A stretch of 64,000 bases of DNA from Dryocola sp051297175 (lineage in GTDB: Bacteria; Pseudomonadota; Gammaproteobacteria; Enterobacterales; Enterobacteriaceae): NCBI RefSeq assembly GCF_051297175.1, contig NZ_JBINNY010000001.1, positions 2,976,001 through 3,040,000 of the forward strand, written 5' to 3'. The notes under the pieces were generated by a model that saw only the letters and a list, made by a program, of their open reading frames with translations, made no database searches and was not told the DNA's origin. Below, in pieces: positions 16,367 to 25,328 of the stretch. Each line of letters begins with the position of its first letter. Within the stretch, counting starts at the first letter, position 1. The position numbers and the translations under genes were made by a program.

Positions 16367-18414
16367 CTAACCTGCTCGGCAGCGTGCGTGCGCGCCCGGA
16401 ATTGCTGATTCTTTTACTGATGATGACCATCATTGCGATGCTCGTCATTCCACTGCCCACGTGGATCGTCGACTTTCTCATCGGCCTGAACATCGTGATT
16501 GCGATCCTGGTGTTTATGGGATCGTTCTATATCGATCGCATCCTGAGCTTTTCCTCATTCCCCGCGGTGCTGCTGATCACCACGCTGTTTCGCCTGGCGC
16601 TGTCCATCAGCACCAGCCGCCTCATTTTGATTGAGGCCGATGCCGGTGAAATCATCCGAACCTTCGGCGAGTTTGTCATTGGGGAAAGCCTGGCGGTGGG
16701 GTTTGTGGTCTTTTCTATCGTGACCGTGGTGCAGTTTATTGTCATAACCAAAGGCTCCGAACGCGTGGCGGAAGTTGCCGCCCGTTTTTCCCTCGACGGT
16801 ATGCCCGGCAAACAGATGAGTATCGACGCGGATCTGAAGGCAGGCATTATTGACGCCGACGGCGCGCGCAGCCGCCGCAGCATCCTTGAGCGAGAAAGCC
16901 AGCTGTACGGCTCTTTCGACGGCGCGATGAAGTTCATCAAGGGCGACGCCATCGCCGGCATCATCATTATTTTTGTTAACTTCCTCGGCGGCCTTGCCGT
17001 TGGCACCACCCAGCACGGCATGGATATCTCCACCGCCCTGTCCACCTATACCATGCTCACTATCGGCGACGGGCTGGTCGCGCAGATCCCCGCCCTGCTG
17101 ATCGCCATCAGCGCCGGTTTTATCGTCACCAGGGTCAACGGCGACAGCGACAATATGGGGCGTACCATCATGCAGCAGCTGCTGGGTAACCGGTTCGTGC
17201 TGATCGTGACCACCCTGGTTGCGCTGGCGATCGGCACCCTGCCCGGCTTCCCGTTCCTGGTGTTTTTGACGCTGTCCGTCGCGCTCGGCGTACTTTCCTG
17301 GTTCAAATACCGCGCCACGAGCCAGCCTAAAAAAGAGGGTCGCAGGGCAGAAAAAACGGCCCAGAAGTCAGCAACGGGCGATGAAAGCTCGCTTGGTCTG
17401 ATCAATAACCTCGGCAGCGTGGCGACGGAAACCGTCCCGCTGATCCTGCTCGTTCCCCGGTCGCGCTGTGCCGAGCTGGAAAAGATGCGCATCGCCGAGC
17501 GGCTGTGCAGCCAGTATTTCATCGACTACGGCGTGCGCTTGCCCAACCTGATGGTGCGCGAAACGGACAACTACGGCGAGAACTGCGTCGTCCTGCTGAT
17601 CAACGAAATCTTTGCCGACAAGTTTGAGATCTACTTCGATCGCCTGCGAGTCATTAACTACGGCGAAGAGGCCGCAGCCCTCGGCATTGAGCCTCTCTTT
17701 AGCCAAAACGCCAACACACGAGCGGCGTGGATCACCCCGGCCGAACGCGACGTGCTCCTGAGCCTTAACTACCAGGTACGACCCGCGCTGGATGAGCTTT
17801 ACCAGATGCTGGCCGCCCAGCTCTCGCGCCATGTGACCGAATACTTCGGCATTCAGGAAACAAAAGAAATGCTCGACCAGCTGGAGAGCAAGTATCCGGA
17901 CCTGCTCAAGGAAGTGCTGCGCTACGCCACGGTTCAGCGAATCGCTGAGGTTATTCAGCGCCTGCTCGTCGAGCGCATTTCGGTGCGCAACATGAAGCTA
18001 ATTATGGAAACCCTCGCGCTGTGGGCGCCGCGCGAGAAAGACATTATTGGCCTTGTTGAACACGTACGCGGGGCAATGGCCCGCTACATCTGCCACAAGT
18101 TCGCGCACAACGGCGAGCTGCGGGCGGTGATGATTTCAGAAGAGGTTGAAGACAAAGTGCGTCAGGGCGTGCGCCAGACATCGGCAGGCACCTTCCTGAA
18201 TCTCGACCCGATGGACTCGGACGAGCTGATGGACCGCTTTGCTTTAGCGCTTGACGATCTGAGCGTGGATCACAAAGACATGGTGCTGCTCACCTCCGTC
18301 GATATTCGTCGCTTTATTAAAAAACTCATCGAGACGCGTTTTAAGGAGCTGGAAGTTATCTCCTATGGGGAGATAAACGAAAGCGTCGCCATCAAGATAA
18401 TCCGGACCATTTAA
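16360..18414 (+). CDS. invA: T3SS export gate protein SctV, InvA homologue
   Basis: InvA is the major export-gate component: an eight-helix inner-membrane part and a cytoplasmic nonameric ring that receives substrates. The 684 residues compare with 685 in Salmonella. The N-terminal 330 residues carry the membrane spans and the cytoplasmic FHIPEP-family loop with FSLDGMPGKQMSIDADLKAG. The C-terminal ring domain (about 350-684) is complete and ends in ESVAIKIIRTI. It overlaps invE by 7 bases and is separated by 25 bases from invB. Confidence 0.97.
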   Translation: MLTNLLGSVRARPELLILLLMMTIIAMLVIPLPTWIVDFLIGLNIVIAILVFMGSFYIDRILSFSSFPAVLLITTLFRLALSISTSRLILIEADAGEIIRTFGEFVIGESLAVGFVVFSIVTVVQFIVITKGSERVAEVAARFSLDGMPGKQMSIDADLKAGIIDADGARSRRSILERESQLYGSFDGAMKFIKGDAIAGIIIIFVNFLGGLAVGTTQHGMDISTALSTYTMLTIGDGLVAQIPALLIAISAGFIVTRVNGDSDNMGRTIMQQLLGNRFVLIVTTLVALAIGTLPGFPFLVFLTLSVALGVLSWFKYRATSQPKKEGRRAEKTAQKSATGDESSLGLINNLGSVATETVPLILLVPRSRCAELEKMRIAERLCSQYFIDYGVRLPNLMVRETDNYGENCVVLLINEIFADKFEIYFDRLRVINYGEEAAALGIEPLFSQNANTRAAWITPAERDVLLSLNYQVRPALDELYQMLAAQLSRHVTEYFGIQETKEMLDQLESKYPDLLKEVLRYATVQRIAEVIQRLLVERISVRNMKLIMETLALWAPREKDIIGLVEHVRGAMARYICHKFAHNGELRAVMISEEVEDKVRQGVRQTSAGTFLNLDPMDSDELMDRFALALDDLSVDHKDMVLLTSVDIRRFIKKLIETRFKELEVISYGEINESVAIKIIRTI

Positions 18415-18439
18415 CCCCGGCCAGCAAAGGACTAAGCGC

Positions 18440-18850
18440 ATGTATAAAAATCAGGATATTACCGCCCTTCTCACCGCCGCTCTGCAAGAGGCAGGCTACC
18501 ACGAAGCGGATCTCGGCCCGCTCGATGAGCAGGGTTATATCGAGCTTAAGCTACAGGATATGCCCAGCATCAACATCAGCGTGGAAAACGGCGACGTCTG
18601 CGTGTGGTCGCACCTGAACGAATACAGCGAGAGCTACGTTAACTACCGCGGAGCCGAGCTGCTGCTGGCAATGCTTGAAGGCTGCCAGGGCGTTCGCGGC
18701 GGGCAGCTATATCTGACGCGTCGCGGTGAAAGCCTGGCGCTAACGGCGCTGGTGCACCCGGACTTCCTGAGCCACGGCCGGTCTTTCGCCCAGGTTCTCG
18801 ACGGCTTCTTCAACGAATTTAAGCGTTTTCTCAACCTGGCCGAACGATGA
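18440..18850 (+). CDS. invB: Class IB T3SS chaperone, InvB homologue
   Basis: InvB is a small dimeric secretion chaperone that in Salmonella serves several effectors, including SipA, SopE and SopA. The 136-residue protein (InvB 135) shares the core features ARGGQL-like VRGGQLYLTRRGE and LVHPDFLSHG. AAAGGA provides a ribosome binding site and the stop overlaps invC (ATGA). No sipA gene is in the window, so its client is unknown; distant effectors or the 872-residue protein are possibilities. Confidence 0.92.
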   Translation: MYKNQDITALLTAALQEAGYHEADLGPLDEQGYIELKLQDMPSINISVENGDVCVWSHLNEYSESYVNYRGAELLLAMLEGCQGVRGGQLYLTRRGESLALTALVHPDFLSHGRSFAQVLDGFFNEFKRFLNLAER

Positions 18851-20136
18851 AAACCCTGCGGCTGCTGCGCAATATGGCGCATCCGCTGCGCATTTCTGGC
18901 CCCATCGTTGAGGCCAGATTGCCCGGCGTAGCGATTGGCGAACTTTGCGACCTGCGCCGGAACTGGCAGGACGGGACGCTAGTCGCCCGTGCCCAGGTGA
19001 TCGGCCTCTACCGCGACCGCGTGGTGCTGAGCCTGATCGGCAACGCCCGGGGGCTAACGCTCGACACGGTGCTGGCCCCAACCGGGCGGCTGCTTTCTAC
19101 AAGGATGGGTCAGGACGCCCTGGGCGCGGTGCTGGACCCGTCCGGGCAGATCGTCGAACGGTTTGCGCCCGCCCCGCAATGCGCCCATGAAGAGCGCAAT
19201 ATTGACGCCGATCCGCCGATGTATTCCCGCCGCGTCGGCGTTAAAGAGCCGTTCATCACCGGCATACGCGCAATTGACGGCCTGCTGACCTGCGGTATCG
19301 GCCAGCGTATCGGCATTTTTGCCTCCGCAGGCTGCGGTAAAACCAAGCTGCTGGAGATGCTGATTGAACAAAGCGCCGCCGATGTTTTCGTGATCGGGCT
19401 TATCGGCGAGCGCGGACGTGAAGTCACCGAGATGGTCGAAATGCTGCGCGCTTCCTCAAAGCGCGAGCGCACGGTGCTGGTTTTTGCCACCTCGGACTTT
19501 TCATCTCTTGACCGCTGCAACGCGGCGCTGCTCGCCACCACCGTTGCGGAATATTTTCGGGAACAGGGCAAGCACGTCCTTTTATTCCTCGATTCCATGA
19601 CCCGCTATACCCGCGCGCTGCGCGATGTCGCCCTTGCGGCGGGTGAATCACCGGCAAGGCGCGGCTACCCGGCGTCGGTATTTGATGCTCTGCCCCGGCT
19701 GCTGGAGCGGCCCGGCGTAACGGCGGAGGGCAGCATTACCGCCTTTTACACCATCCTGCTGGAGAGTGACGACGAGCCGGACCCGATGGCGGATGAAATT
19801 CGCTCCATTCTCGACGGCCATATTTATTTGAGCCGCAGGCTGGCGGGCCAGGGGCACTACCCGGCGATTGACGTGCTGCGCAGCGTCAGCCGCGTGGCCG
19901 ACAGGGTAACCGGCCCGGACCAGCAGAAGCAGGCCAACGCCATCCGCAGGCTGATGACGCGCCTTGAAGAGCTTCAGGTGTTTATCGACATGGGTGAATA
20001 CCGGCCGGGGGAAAATGCGGATAACGACCGGGCCATCCAGGCGAAAGGACGTCTGCAAAAATGGCTGCAACAGTCGATAGCCGAGCATTCTGCTATCCCC
20101 CAGACGCTGCAGGGAATGTATGACGTTACGGGCTGA
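18847..20136 (+). CDS. invC: T3SS ATPase SctN, InvC homologue
   Basis: InvC is the hexameric ATPase at the base of the injectisome that strips chaperones and unfolds substrates. The 429 residues compare with 431 in Salmonella. Walker A is ASAGCGKT (159-166), the catalytic glutamate lies in GERGREV, and Walker B is HVLLFLD ending at Asp249, all as in F1/flagellar FliI-type ATPases. The end overlaps invI by 17 bases. Confidence 0.97.
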   Translation: MKTLRLLRNMAHPLRISGPIVEARLPGVAIGELCDLRRNWQDGTLVARAQVIGLYRDRVVLSLIGNARGLTLDTVLAPTGRLLSTRMGQDALGAVLDPSGQIVERFAPAPQCAHEERNIDADPPMYSRRVGVKEPFITGIRAIDGLLTCGIGQRIGIFASAGCGKTKLLEMLIEQSAADVFVIGLIGERGREVTEMVEMLRASSKRERTVLVFATSDFSSLDRCNAALLATTVAEYFREQGKHVLLFLDSMTRYTRALRDVALAAGESPARRGYPASVFDALPRLLERPGVTAEGSITAFYTILLESDDEPDPMADEIRSILDGHIYLSRRLAGQGHYPAIDVLRSVSRVADRVTGPDQQKQANAIRRLMTRLEELQVFIDMGEYRPGENADNDRAIQAKGRLQKWLQQSIAEHSAIPQTLQGMYDVTG

Positions 20137-20575
20137 GCTAAACATGCTGATTAGCCGCTGCCGATCGAGGCTCACGCGCTGCGAGGCGGAGCTGGTACAG
20201 CTGGCGCGGCAGACTGACGATCTCGACGCGCAGAAGCAGGCGCTGGCGATTCAAATCAAAGGGCTGCAACAGATGGCGCAGGCCCAGCTAAGCCAGTCGG
20301 CGACCCTTAGCCACGGCCAGCTGTTTCGCCTGTTGCAAAAGCAGGCGCTGGGGTGGCACCAGCTACAGCAGATTAAACTCCAGGCCGCGCTGCTGGAGGA
20401 GAAACGCCAGCAGCTGGTCACGCAGCATCACGCGGTGCAGCAGCAGCGCAATCGGTGGTTTCGCCAGGAAGAGAAATATCAGCGCAGGGCGAATCTGCTG
20501 CGCCGACAAAGCGCGTTACGCCATCTCATCCAGGATGAAATGGAACAGGAAGAGTCAATTTTATGGAAAAAATAA
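20120..20575 (+). CDS. invI: T3SS stalk protein SctO, InvI homologue
   Basis: InvI (SpaM/Spa13 class) is the coiled-coil stalk that links the ATPase to the export gate, comparable to FliJ or the gamma subunit of F1. The 151-residue protein (InvI 147) is almost wholly helical, with dense Gln, Leu and charged residues, from LISRCRSRLTRCEAEL to the EMEQEESILWKK end. Identification rests on size, predicted coiled coil and position between the ATPase and ruler genes. It overlaps invC and invJ. Confidence 0.87.
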   Translation: MTLRAELNMLISRCRSRLTRCEAELVQLARQTDDLDAQKQALAIQIKGLQQMAQAQLSQSATLSHGQLFRLLQKQALGWHQLQQIKLQAALLEEKRQQLVTQHHAVQQQRNRWFRQEEKYQRRANLLRRQSALRHLIQDEMEQEESILWKK

Positions 20576-21501
20576 GCAGAAACGGCACCTCGGGTTTGAA
20601 GGCGATCGCGCAGCTTGACGATGATGACGAACTCAAAGCGGTGCTGAAAAAACTCCGCATCAAGATGGGCATTGCCGAAAATGAGCCTGAAGATAGGGCG
20701 ATTGCAAAAGATCCCGTCTTCGAAAAAGAGCCTGCGGAAGGCGCAATAGCCCCACTCTATTGCCCAACCCTTTCCGTCAACGAATTATCCCCGCGGCGCT
20801 TATCCATCAGCGCCCGGCAGGGGGGAGCCCGCGCGCGCGAAGTAGAAACCGCGAGCGTTCCGCCGTCCGTAAAGCGCCCGGGAAACAGCGTAAAAAGGGG
20901 CAGCGTACCGCCTACCGCAAAACCACGCCCCGCGCTGCAGCCCGCTTCCGCTGCGTCTTCCCCAGCGGAGACAAAGGCAGCGGCAGACCCGCTGCCGCAG
21001 GGGAACAGGCTCGCAACGGCAGGTCGTTCAACGCCCGCCGCGCTGCCCGAGGTATTGGTAACCGTCGCTCAGGCGGAGGTTTCATCGGCAAACCTCACCC
21101 CAGATACGGTGCGCCATACGCCAACGGCTGCCCCCGCCTTGTCTGAAACCGGGGGAATGCCGGTGAGTGCGGCGCCAGTACAGAACGTCGCGACGGCCCC
21201 GGCTCGCCACCACATTGCCGATAGCGCGACGGCTCCCGCGCCTCGAACAGATACGCCGCAGGCGCAGGCGCCGCAAAGCGATTCGCCGTTCCTGACCTAT
21301 CGCTTTCAGCGCTGGGGAAAAGAGCACGCGGTGACGATACAAAACCAGCCGGACGGCCAGCTGCTCCTGCAGCCGTCCGACGTTCTGGTGGCCCAGCGGC
21401 TAGCCGAGCAGTGGCATGCGGGCCACCCGCAGCGCTGGGCTTTGCCCGCTGATGGACATGCCGAACAGCAGTCCGAAGACGAGTCCGAGGAGAATAAATA
21501 A
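20563..21501 (+). CDS. invJ: T3SS needle-length regulator SctP, InvJ homologue
   Basis: InvJ/Spa32 proteins control needle length and the switch from early to later substrates. The 312-residue protein (InvJ 336) has a conserved start (SGLKAIAQLDDDDELKAVLK), a long Pro/Ala/Ser/Thr-rich low-complexity middle (about 60-240), and a C-terminal switch domain from SPFLTYRFQRWGKEHAV through LLLQPSDVLVAQRLAEQW. The middle part is not conserved in sequence, as usual for rulers. The stop shares one base with the spaO start. Confidence 0.88.
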   Translation: MEKISRNGTSGLKAIAQLDDDDELKAVLKKLRIKMGIAENEPEDRAIAKDPVFEKEPAEGAIAPLYCPTLSVNELSPRRLSISARQGGARAREVETASVPPSVKRPGNSVKRGSVPPTAKPRPALQPASAASSPAETKAAADPLPQGNRLATAGRSTPAALPEVLVTVAQAEVSSANLTPDTVRHTPTAAPALSETGGMPVSAAPVQNVATAPARHHIADSATAPAPRTDTPQAQAPQSDSPFLTYRFQRWGKEHAVTIQNQPDGQLLLQPSDVLVAQRLAEQWHAGHPQRWALPADGHAEQQSEDESEENK

Positions 21502-22394
21502 TGCTAGCCCTGCGCCAGATAGACGAAAGAATCCGCATCCTGTCCCAGGCCGCCGAACGCTGGCAGACGCAGGGTTGGGCCTGCAGCCTGTCTACTCCGC
21601 CGACGCACGGCTGGTGGCTGCCGATCGGCGATGAAGCCCAGGCCTGGCAAGGCTGGCTGCCGCTGCATGACTGGCTTGCGCGCACGGTTCCGGAGCTTGC
21701 CGCCCTGGCAACCTCGGCCCATGCGCAAAAGCTTATCGTTCCGTGGCTCGCCGCCGTGGAGCAGCCATTTTCGCTGCCCGTTCCGGAGCTGGCCTATCGG
21801 AGTCTACGCATCTGCGAGCCGGTCACCGGTGGCGAACTTCCCGCTCACAGGCTGCTGCACATCGCAAACGATGAAGTGCAGCTGTGGCTCGAGCGGGTTC
21901 CCCTTTCACCCGCCACCGCAACACGGCAGTTTCCCCGCCTGCGCTGGCCGCTGAGCCTTGTTATGGGCGAAAGCACGATCCGGCTTTTACGGCTCAATCA
22001 AATACGGCCGGGCGACGTACTGCTGATTCAAAAAACGCTGAACCTGGCACGCTGCAACCGCGCCGCGCTGGGCAACTTTCAACAGATTCAGGGAGGAATT
22101 GTTATGGAAAATTTTAACGTCACGCATCAAGGCCAGGAAGAGAGCAGCGTCAGCCAGGGGCTGGGCAATTTGCCCGTTACGCTGGAGTTTGTGCTGCACC
22201 ATAGCAGGGTGTCATTGAGCGAACTGCAGGCGCTGTCCCAGGGGCAGGTGCTGCCTTTGCCTGCCGACGCTGAGAAGCACGTCGAGATCCGTGCCAACGG
22301 CGCGCTGCTCGGCAGGGGCGAGCTTGTGCAGGTCGACAATCGCCTCGGCGTAGAAGTGAGCGAATGGCTGGGCGCAAACGATCATGAACAATGA
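21501..22394 (+). CDS. spaO: T3SS sorting-platform protein SctQ, SpaO homologue
   Basis: SpaO forms the cytoplasmic sorting platform with OrgA, OrgB and InvC. The 297 residues compare with 303 in Salmonella. The N-terminal part is divergent; the C-terminal half holds two SPOA domains (about 145-200 and 225-292), with LPVTLEFVLHHSRVSLSELQ typical of SPOA2. GAGGAG precedes the start. A strong internal ribosome binding site and in-frame ATG at 22104 predict a second, short product. The end overlaps spaP by 11 bases. Confidence 0.93.
   Translation: MLALRQIDERIRILSQAAERWQTQGWACSLSTPPTHGWWLPIGDEAQAWQGWLPLHDWLARTVPELAALATSAHAQKLIVPWLAAVEQPFSLPVPELAYRSLRICEPVTGGELPAHRLLHIANDEVQLWLERVPLSPATATRQFPRLRWPLSLVMGESTIRLLRLNQIRPGDVLLIQKTLNLARCNRAALGNFQQIQGGIVMENFNVTHQGQEESSVSQGLGNLPVTLEFVLHHSRVSLSELQALSQGQVLPLPADAEKHVEIRANGALLGRGELVQVDNRLGVEVSEWLGANDHEQ
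22104..22394 (+). CDS. Short SctQ isoform from an internal start (SPOA2 domain)
   Basis: GGGAGG at 22091-22096 lies 7 bases before ATG 22104, which is codon 202 of spaO in frame. Translation gives 96 residues covering the SPOA2 domain. Internal initiation of this kind is established for Yersinia YscQ, Shigella Spa33 and Salmonella SpaO, where the short form assembles with the full-length protein. The site is seen here; its use is inferred. Confidence 0.7.
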   Translation: MENFNVTHQGQEESSVSQGLGNLPVTLEFVLHHSRVSLSELQALSQGQVLPLPADAEKHVEIRANGALLGRGELVQVDNRLGVEVSEWLGANDHEQ

Positions 22395-23052
22395 TATTTC
22401 GCTGATTGCGCTGCTGGCGTTTTCCACGCTGCTGCCCTTTCTGGTGGCGTCAGGCACCTGTTTTATCAAGTTTTCCATCGTCTTTGTGATGGTGCGTAAC
22501 GCGCTCGGGCTACAGCAGGTGCCGTCAAATATGACGCTTAACGGCATCGCGCTGCTGCTTTCGCTCTTCGTCCTTCAGCCGGTGGTGTTGGAAACCTACC
22601 GCTACTTCGAGGAGGAGCAGGTCGACTTCAAGGACGCCGCCTCGTTAAATCAGTTTCTGGACGAGGGCCTGGGAAGCTACCGCGACTACCTGACAAAGTA
22701 TTCGGCACCGGAGCTGGTGAATTTTTTTGAGCAGGTGCAGCGCAGGAACCACGGCGAGCCTAACGACGAGCAGGCCAGGGCCGCCGCCGACGACACCCCT
22801 TCCCTTTTTGCCCTCTTACCCGCCTACGCGCTGAGTGAAATCCAGAGCGCGTTCAAGATTGGCTTCTATCTTTACCTGCCCTTTGTGGTGGTGGATTTAG
22901 TGATCTCCAGCATTCTGCTGGCGCTGGGCATGATGATGATGAGCCCGATAACCATCTCGGTGCCGGTAAAGCTGATTCTGTTTGTGGCGCTGGACGGCTG
23001 GACGCTGCTTTCCAAAGGGCTGGTCATGCAGTACCTGGATCTGGCGGGCTGA
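22384..23052 (+). CDS. spaP: T3SS export apparatus protein SctR, SpaP homologue
   Basis: SpaP builds the core of the R5S4T1 export gate in the inner membrane. The 222 residues compare with 224 in Salmonella. The family block GTCFIKFSIVFVMVRNALGL is at the N-terminus and the C-terminal membrane part contains LGMMMMSPITISVPVKLILF. The central periplasmic segment (about 70-145) is the variable region. Overlaps spaO. Confidence 0.97.
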   Translation: MNNDISLIALLAFSTLLPFLVASGTCFIKFSIVFVMVRNALGLQQVPSNMTLNGIALLLSLFVLQPVVLETYRYFEEEQVDFKDAASLNQFLDEGLGSYRDYLTKYSAPELVNFFEQVQRRNHGEPNDEQARAAADDTPSLFALLPAYALSEIQSAFKIGFYLYLPFVVVDLVISSILLALGMMMMSPITISVPVKLILFVALDGWTLLSKGLVMQYLDLAG

Positions 23053-23067
23053 TGAAGGGGAAAGATG

Positions 23068-23328
23068 ATGAATGACCTGGTTTTCGCGGGTAATAAGGCG
23101 ATGTATCTGGTGCTGATCCTGTCGGGATGGCCGATAGCCGTCGCAACCATCATCGGGCTGGTGGTTGGCCTGTTTCAGACCGTTACCCAGCTACAGGAAC
23201 AGACTCTGCCGTTCGGCATTAAGCTTCTCGGCGTGAGCCTGTGCCTGTTTTTGCTAACCGGCTGGTACGGTGAGGTGTTGATTGGCTTTAGCAAGGAAGT
23301 TATACAGCTGGCGCTCGGCCGCGGGTGA
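23068..23328 (+). CDS. spaQ: T3SS export apparatus protein SctS, SpaQ homologue
   Basis: SpaQ is the small two-helix subunit of the export gate. Starting at the second of two adjacent ATGs (23068) gives 86 residues, the Salmonella length, and places AAGGGG at good spacing; ATG 23065 would add one residue. The family segment GLFQTVTQLQEQTLPFGIKL is intact. Stop and spaR start abut directly. Confidence 0.96.
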   Translation: MNDLVFAGNKAMYLVLILSGWPIAVATIIGLVVGLFQTVTQLQEQTLPFGIKLLGVSLCLFLLTGWYGEVLIGFSKEVIQLALGRG

Positions 23329-24120
23329 ATGATGATCGTCGAGCTGTTTTTCGATAGCCACCGTTTGATGGCGGTAACCGCGCTGGGGTTTGCGCGCATT
23401 GCGCCAACGTTTTTCATACTGGCTTTTCTGAATAGCAACGTGCTGACCGCCGCCGTGCGCCTGCCGGTGATCATGATGATCGTATTAGGCGTCTGGCCCT
23501 ACGATCGCGTGGAAATGCTCGGTATTGGCATGGCGGATTTCGTGCTGGCAATCGCCTTTGAGAGCGCCATCGGCCTGCTGCTCGGCTGCCTGCTGGGCTG
23601 GCCCTTTTGGGTCTTTCACGCGCTGGGTGGCCTGATTGACAACCAGCGCGGCGCGACGCTCAGCAGCAGCATCGACCCGGCAAACGGCGTTGATACCTCC
23701 GAGCTGGCCAATTTCCTCAATATCTTCGCCTGCGTGGTCTACCTGCAGGGCGGCGGCATGCTGATGATGCTGGAGCTGTTCGCCAGCAGCTATCAGGTGT
23801 GCAGCCCGCTGCAGGGCTGCGAACTCGCCCTGCCGCAGATTGTGACGATGCTCAACGAACTTGCGGCAAAAATGCTGGTGCTCGCAAGCCCGGTGGTGAT
23901 CGCCCTGCTGCTTTCCGAAGCCCTGCTGGGGCTGCTGTCGCGTTTTGCTCCCCAAATGAACGCCTTCTCGCTGTCTTTGACGATAAAAAGCTGGCTTGCC
24001 CTGCTGATCCTGCTGTTCTACTTCCGGCCCGTGCTGCCGGAAAGCGTGCGGCAGCTGACGTTCGCGGCCCCTGAGCTTATCGAATGGCTAGGCGCAACGG
24101 GAAAAGCCCATGGCGAATAA
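23329..24120 (+). CDS. spaR: T3SS export apparatus protein SctT, SpaR homologue
   Basis: SpaR is the single-copy export gate subunit that caps the SctR/SctS helix. The 263 residues equal the Salmonella length. Six or more membrane helices are evident and the conserved stretch DNQRGATLSSSIDPANGVDT is present, as is LLSRFAPQMNAFSLSLTIKS. It overlaps spaS by 11 bases. Confidence 0.97.
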   Translation: MMIVELFFDSHRLMAVTALGFARIAPTFFILAFLNSNVLTAAVRLPVIMMIVLGVWPYDRVEMLGIGMADFVLAIAFESAIGLLLGCLLGWPFWVFHALGGLIDNQRGATLSSSIDPANGVDTSELANFLNIFACVVYLQGGGMLMMLELFASSYQVCSPLQGCELALPQIVTMLNELAAKMLVLASPVVIALLLSEALLGLLSRFAPQMNAFSLSLTIKSWLALLILLFYFRPVLPESVRQLTFAAPELIEWLGATGKAHGE

Positions 24121-25201
24121 AACCGAAAAACCCACCCACAAGCGGCTGCGCGACTCGGCTAAAAAGGGGCAGTCGTTCAGCAGCCAGGACACGATTATCA
24201 GCTGTCTGGTTCTGGCCGGTATCGGCTATTTGACCTCCTACAGTTCGTTGCTGGAGCTGATGGATGCCTACCAGCAGCTGGTGAAAGGCGGGTTTGAGCA
24301 AAATATCCAAAGCTATGCGGTCTCGATGCTGTGGCTCGGCCTGAAAATCTTGCTGCCCGTCATCGCGTTATGCGTGTTCGCCTCGGCGTTGCCGTCGCTG
24401 TTAATCAGCGGCTTTGTGATCGCCAGCGAAGCGCTAAAGCTGAATTTTTCCGCGCTTAATCCGATCAACGGTTTTAAGAAATTGTTCAGCCTGCGTACGG
24501 TAAAAAACGCCGTCAAAACGCTGCTCTATCTGGCGGCTTTTGTGGTCACCGCCGTCGTTCTCTGGCATCAGCATAAAGCGCAGCTCTTTTCCCAGCTGCA
24601 TGGCGACCCGCTCAGCACGGCGCGGGTCTGGCTTCATCTGTTACAGCAGATGGCGCTGATTTATCTGGCCTGCGTCGCCGTTATTCTTCCGCTGGATGCC
24701 CTTGCCGAATACTTCCTGTTTATGAAGGACATGAAGATGGAAAAAGAGGAGGTTAAGCGCGAAAGAAAAGAGCAGGACGGCAACCCGGAGGTCAAATCCC
24801 GCCGCCGGGAATTCCACCTCGAAATCCTGTCCGCGCAGGCCAAGTCGGATATCGAAAACTCGCGCGTCATCATCGCCAACCCCACGCATATCGCGATGGG
24901 GATTTACTTCAAGCCGGAGCTTTTCCCCGCGCCGGTCGTGTCGGTAAAAGAGACCAATCAACAGGCGCTGGCCGTGCGCAGCTACGCCGAAAAAATCGGC
25001 ATCCCGGTGGTGACCGACATAAAACTTGCCCGCAGCCTGTTTGCCAGCCACCGGCGCTACGACCTGATAAACATGCAGCAGATAGACGAGGTGTTACGCC
25101 TGCTGGTGTGGCTTGAACAGGTTGAGTGTGCCGGGCTTGACGCCTACGCACAACGGCCGCAGGAACCAGAATCCCCCCCAACGGAGTCCGATAACGGATG
25201 A
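24110..25201 (+). CDS. spaS: T3SS export switch protein SctU, SpaS homologue
   Basis: SpaS closes the export gate and switches substrate class after self-cleavage. The 363 residues compare with 356 in Salmonella. Four membrane helices lie in residues 28-200, followed by the cytoplasmic domain. The autocleavage motif NPTH is at 257-260, with cleavage expected between Asn257 and Pro258, in the context VIIANPTHIAMGIYF. The last gene of the tightly packed inv-spa block; a 127-base gap follows. Confidence 0.97.
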   Translation: MANKTEKPTHKRLRDSAKKGQSFSSQDTIISCLVLAGIGYLTSYSSLLELMDAYQQLVKGGFEQNIQSYAVSMLWLGLKILLPVIALCVFASALPSLLISGFVIASEALKLNFSALNPINGFKKLFSLRTVKNAVKTLLYLAAFVVTAVVLWHQHKAQLFSQLHGDPLSTARVWLHLLQQMALIYLACVAVILPLDALAEYFLFMKDMKMEKEEVKRERKEQDGNPEVKSRRREFHLEILSAQAKSDIENSRVIIANPTHIAMGIYFKPELFPAPVVSVKETNQQALAVRSYAEKIGIPVVTDIKLARSLFASHRRYDLINMQQIDEVLRLLVWLEQVECAGLDAYAQRPQEPESPPTESDNG

Positions 25202-25328
25202 GCGATTCCTGAAGGTAATCGTCCTGCTTCAGACTCAAAATGACAACTAAGGTAAACCGTGCCGGGTGCATGGACAGCCAATCCTGTCGGCCCAACGGTG
25301 CCCGCAGGAGCATCAAAGGAGAGACAAG
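25202..25328 (+). promoter_or_regulatory. spaS-sicA gap, expected site of an InvF/SicA-dependent promoter
   Basis: This is the largest gap inside the inv-spa-sip series. In Salmonella the sicA promoter here is activated by InvF with SicA as cofactor, and both genes are conserved in this island. I see no clear -35/-10 pair or certain InvF site. The ribosome binding site AAAGGAGAG at its end serves sicA. The assignment rests on synteny. Confidence 0.35.

Noticed and set aside
25202..25328. A small gene such as iacP or sicP between spaS and sicA
   Set aside because: The gap is only 127 bases and shows no start with a ribosome binding site and a plausible frame.
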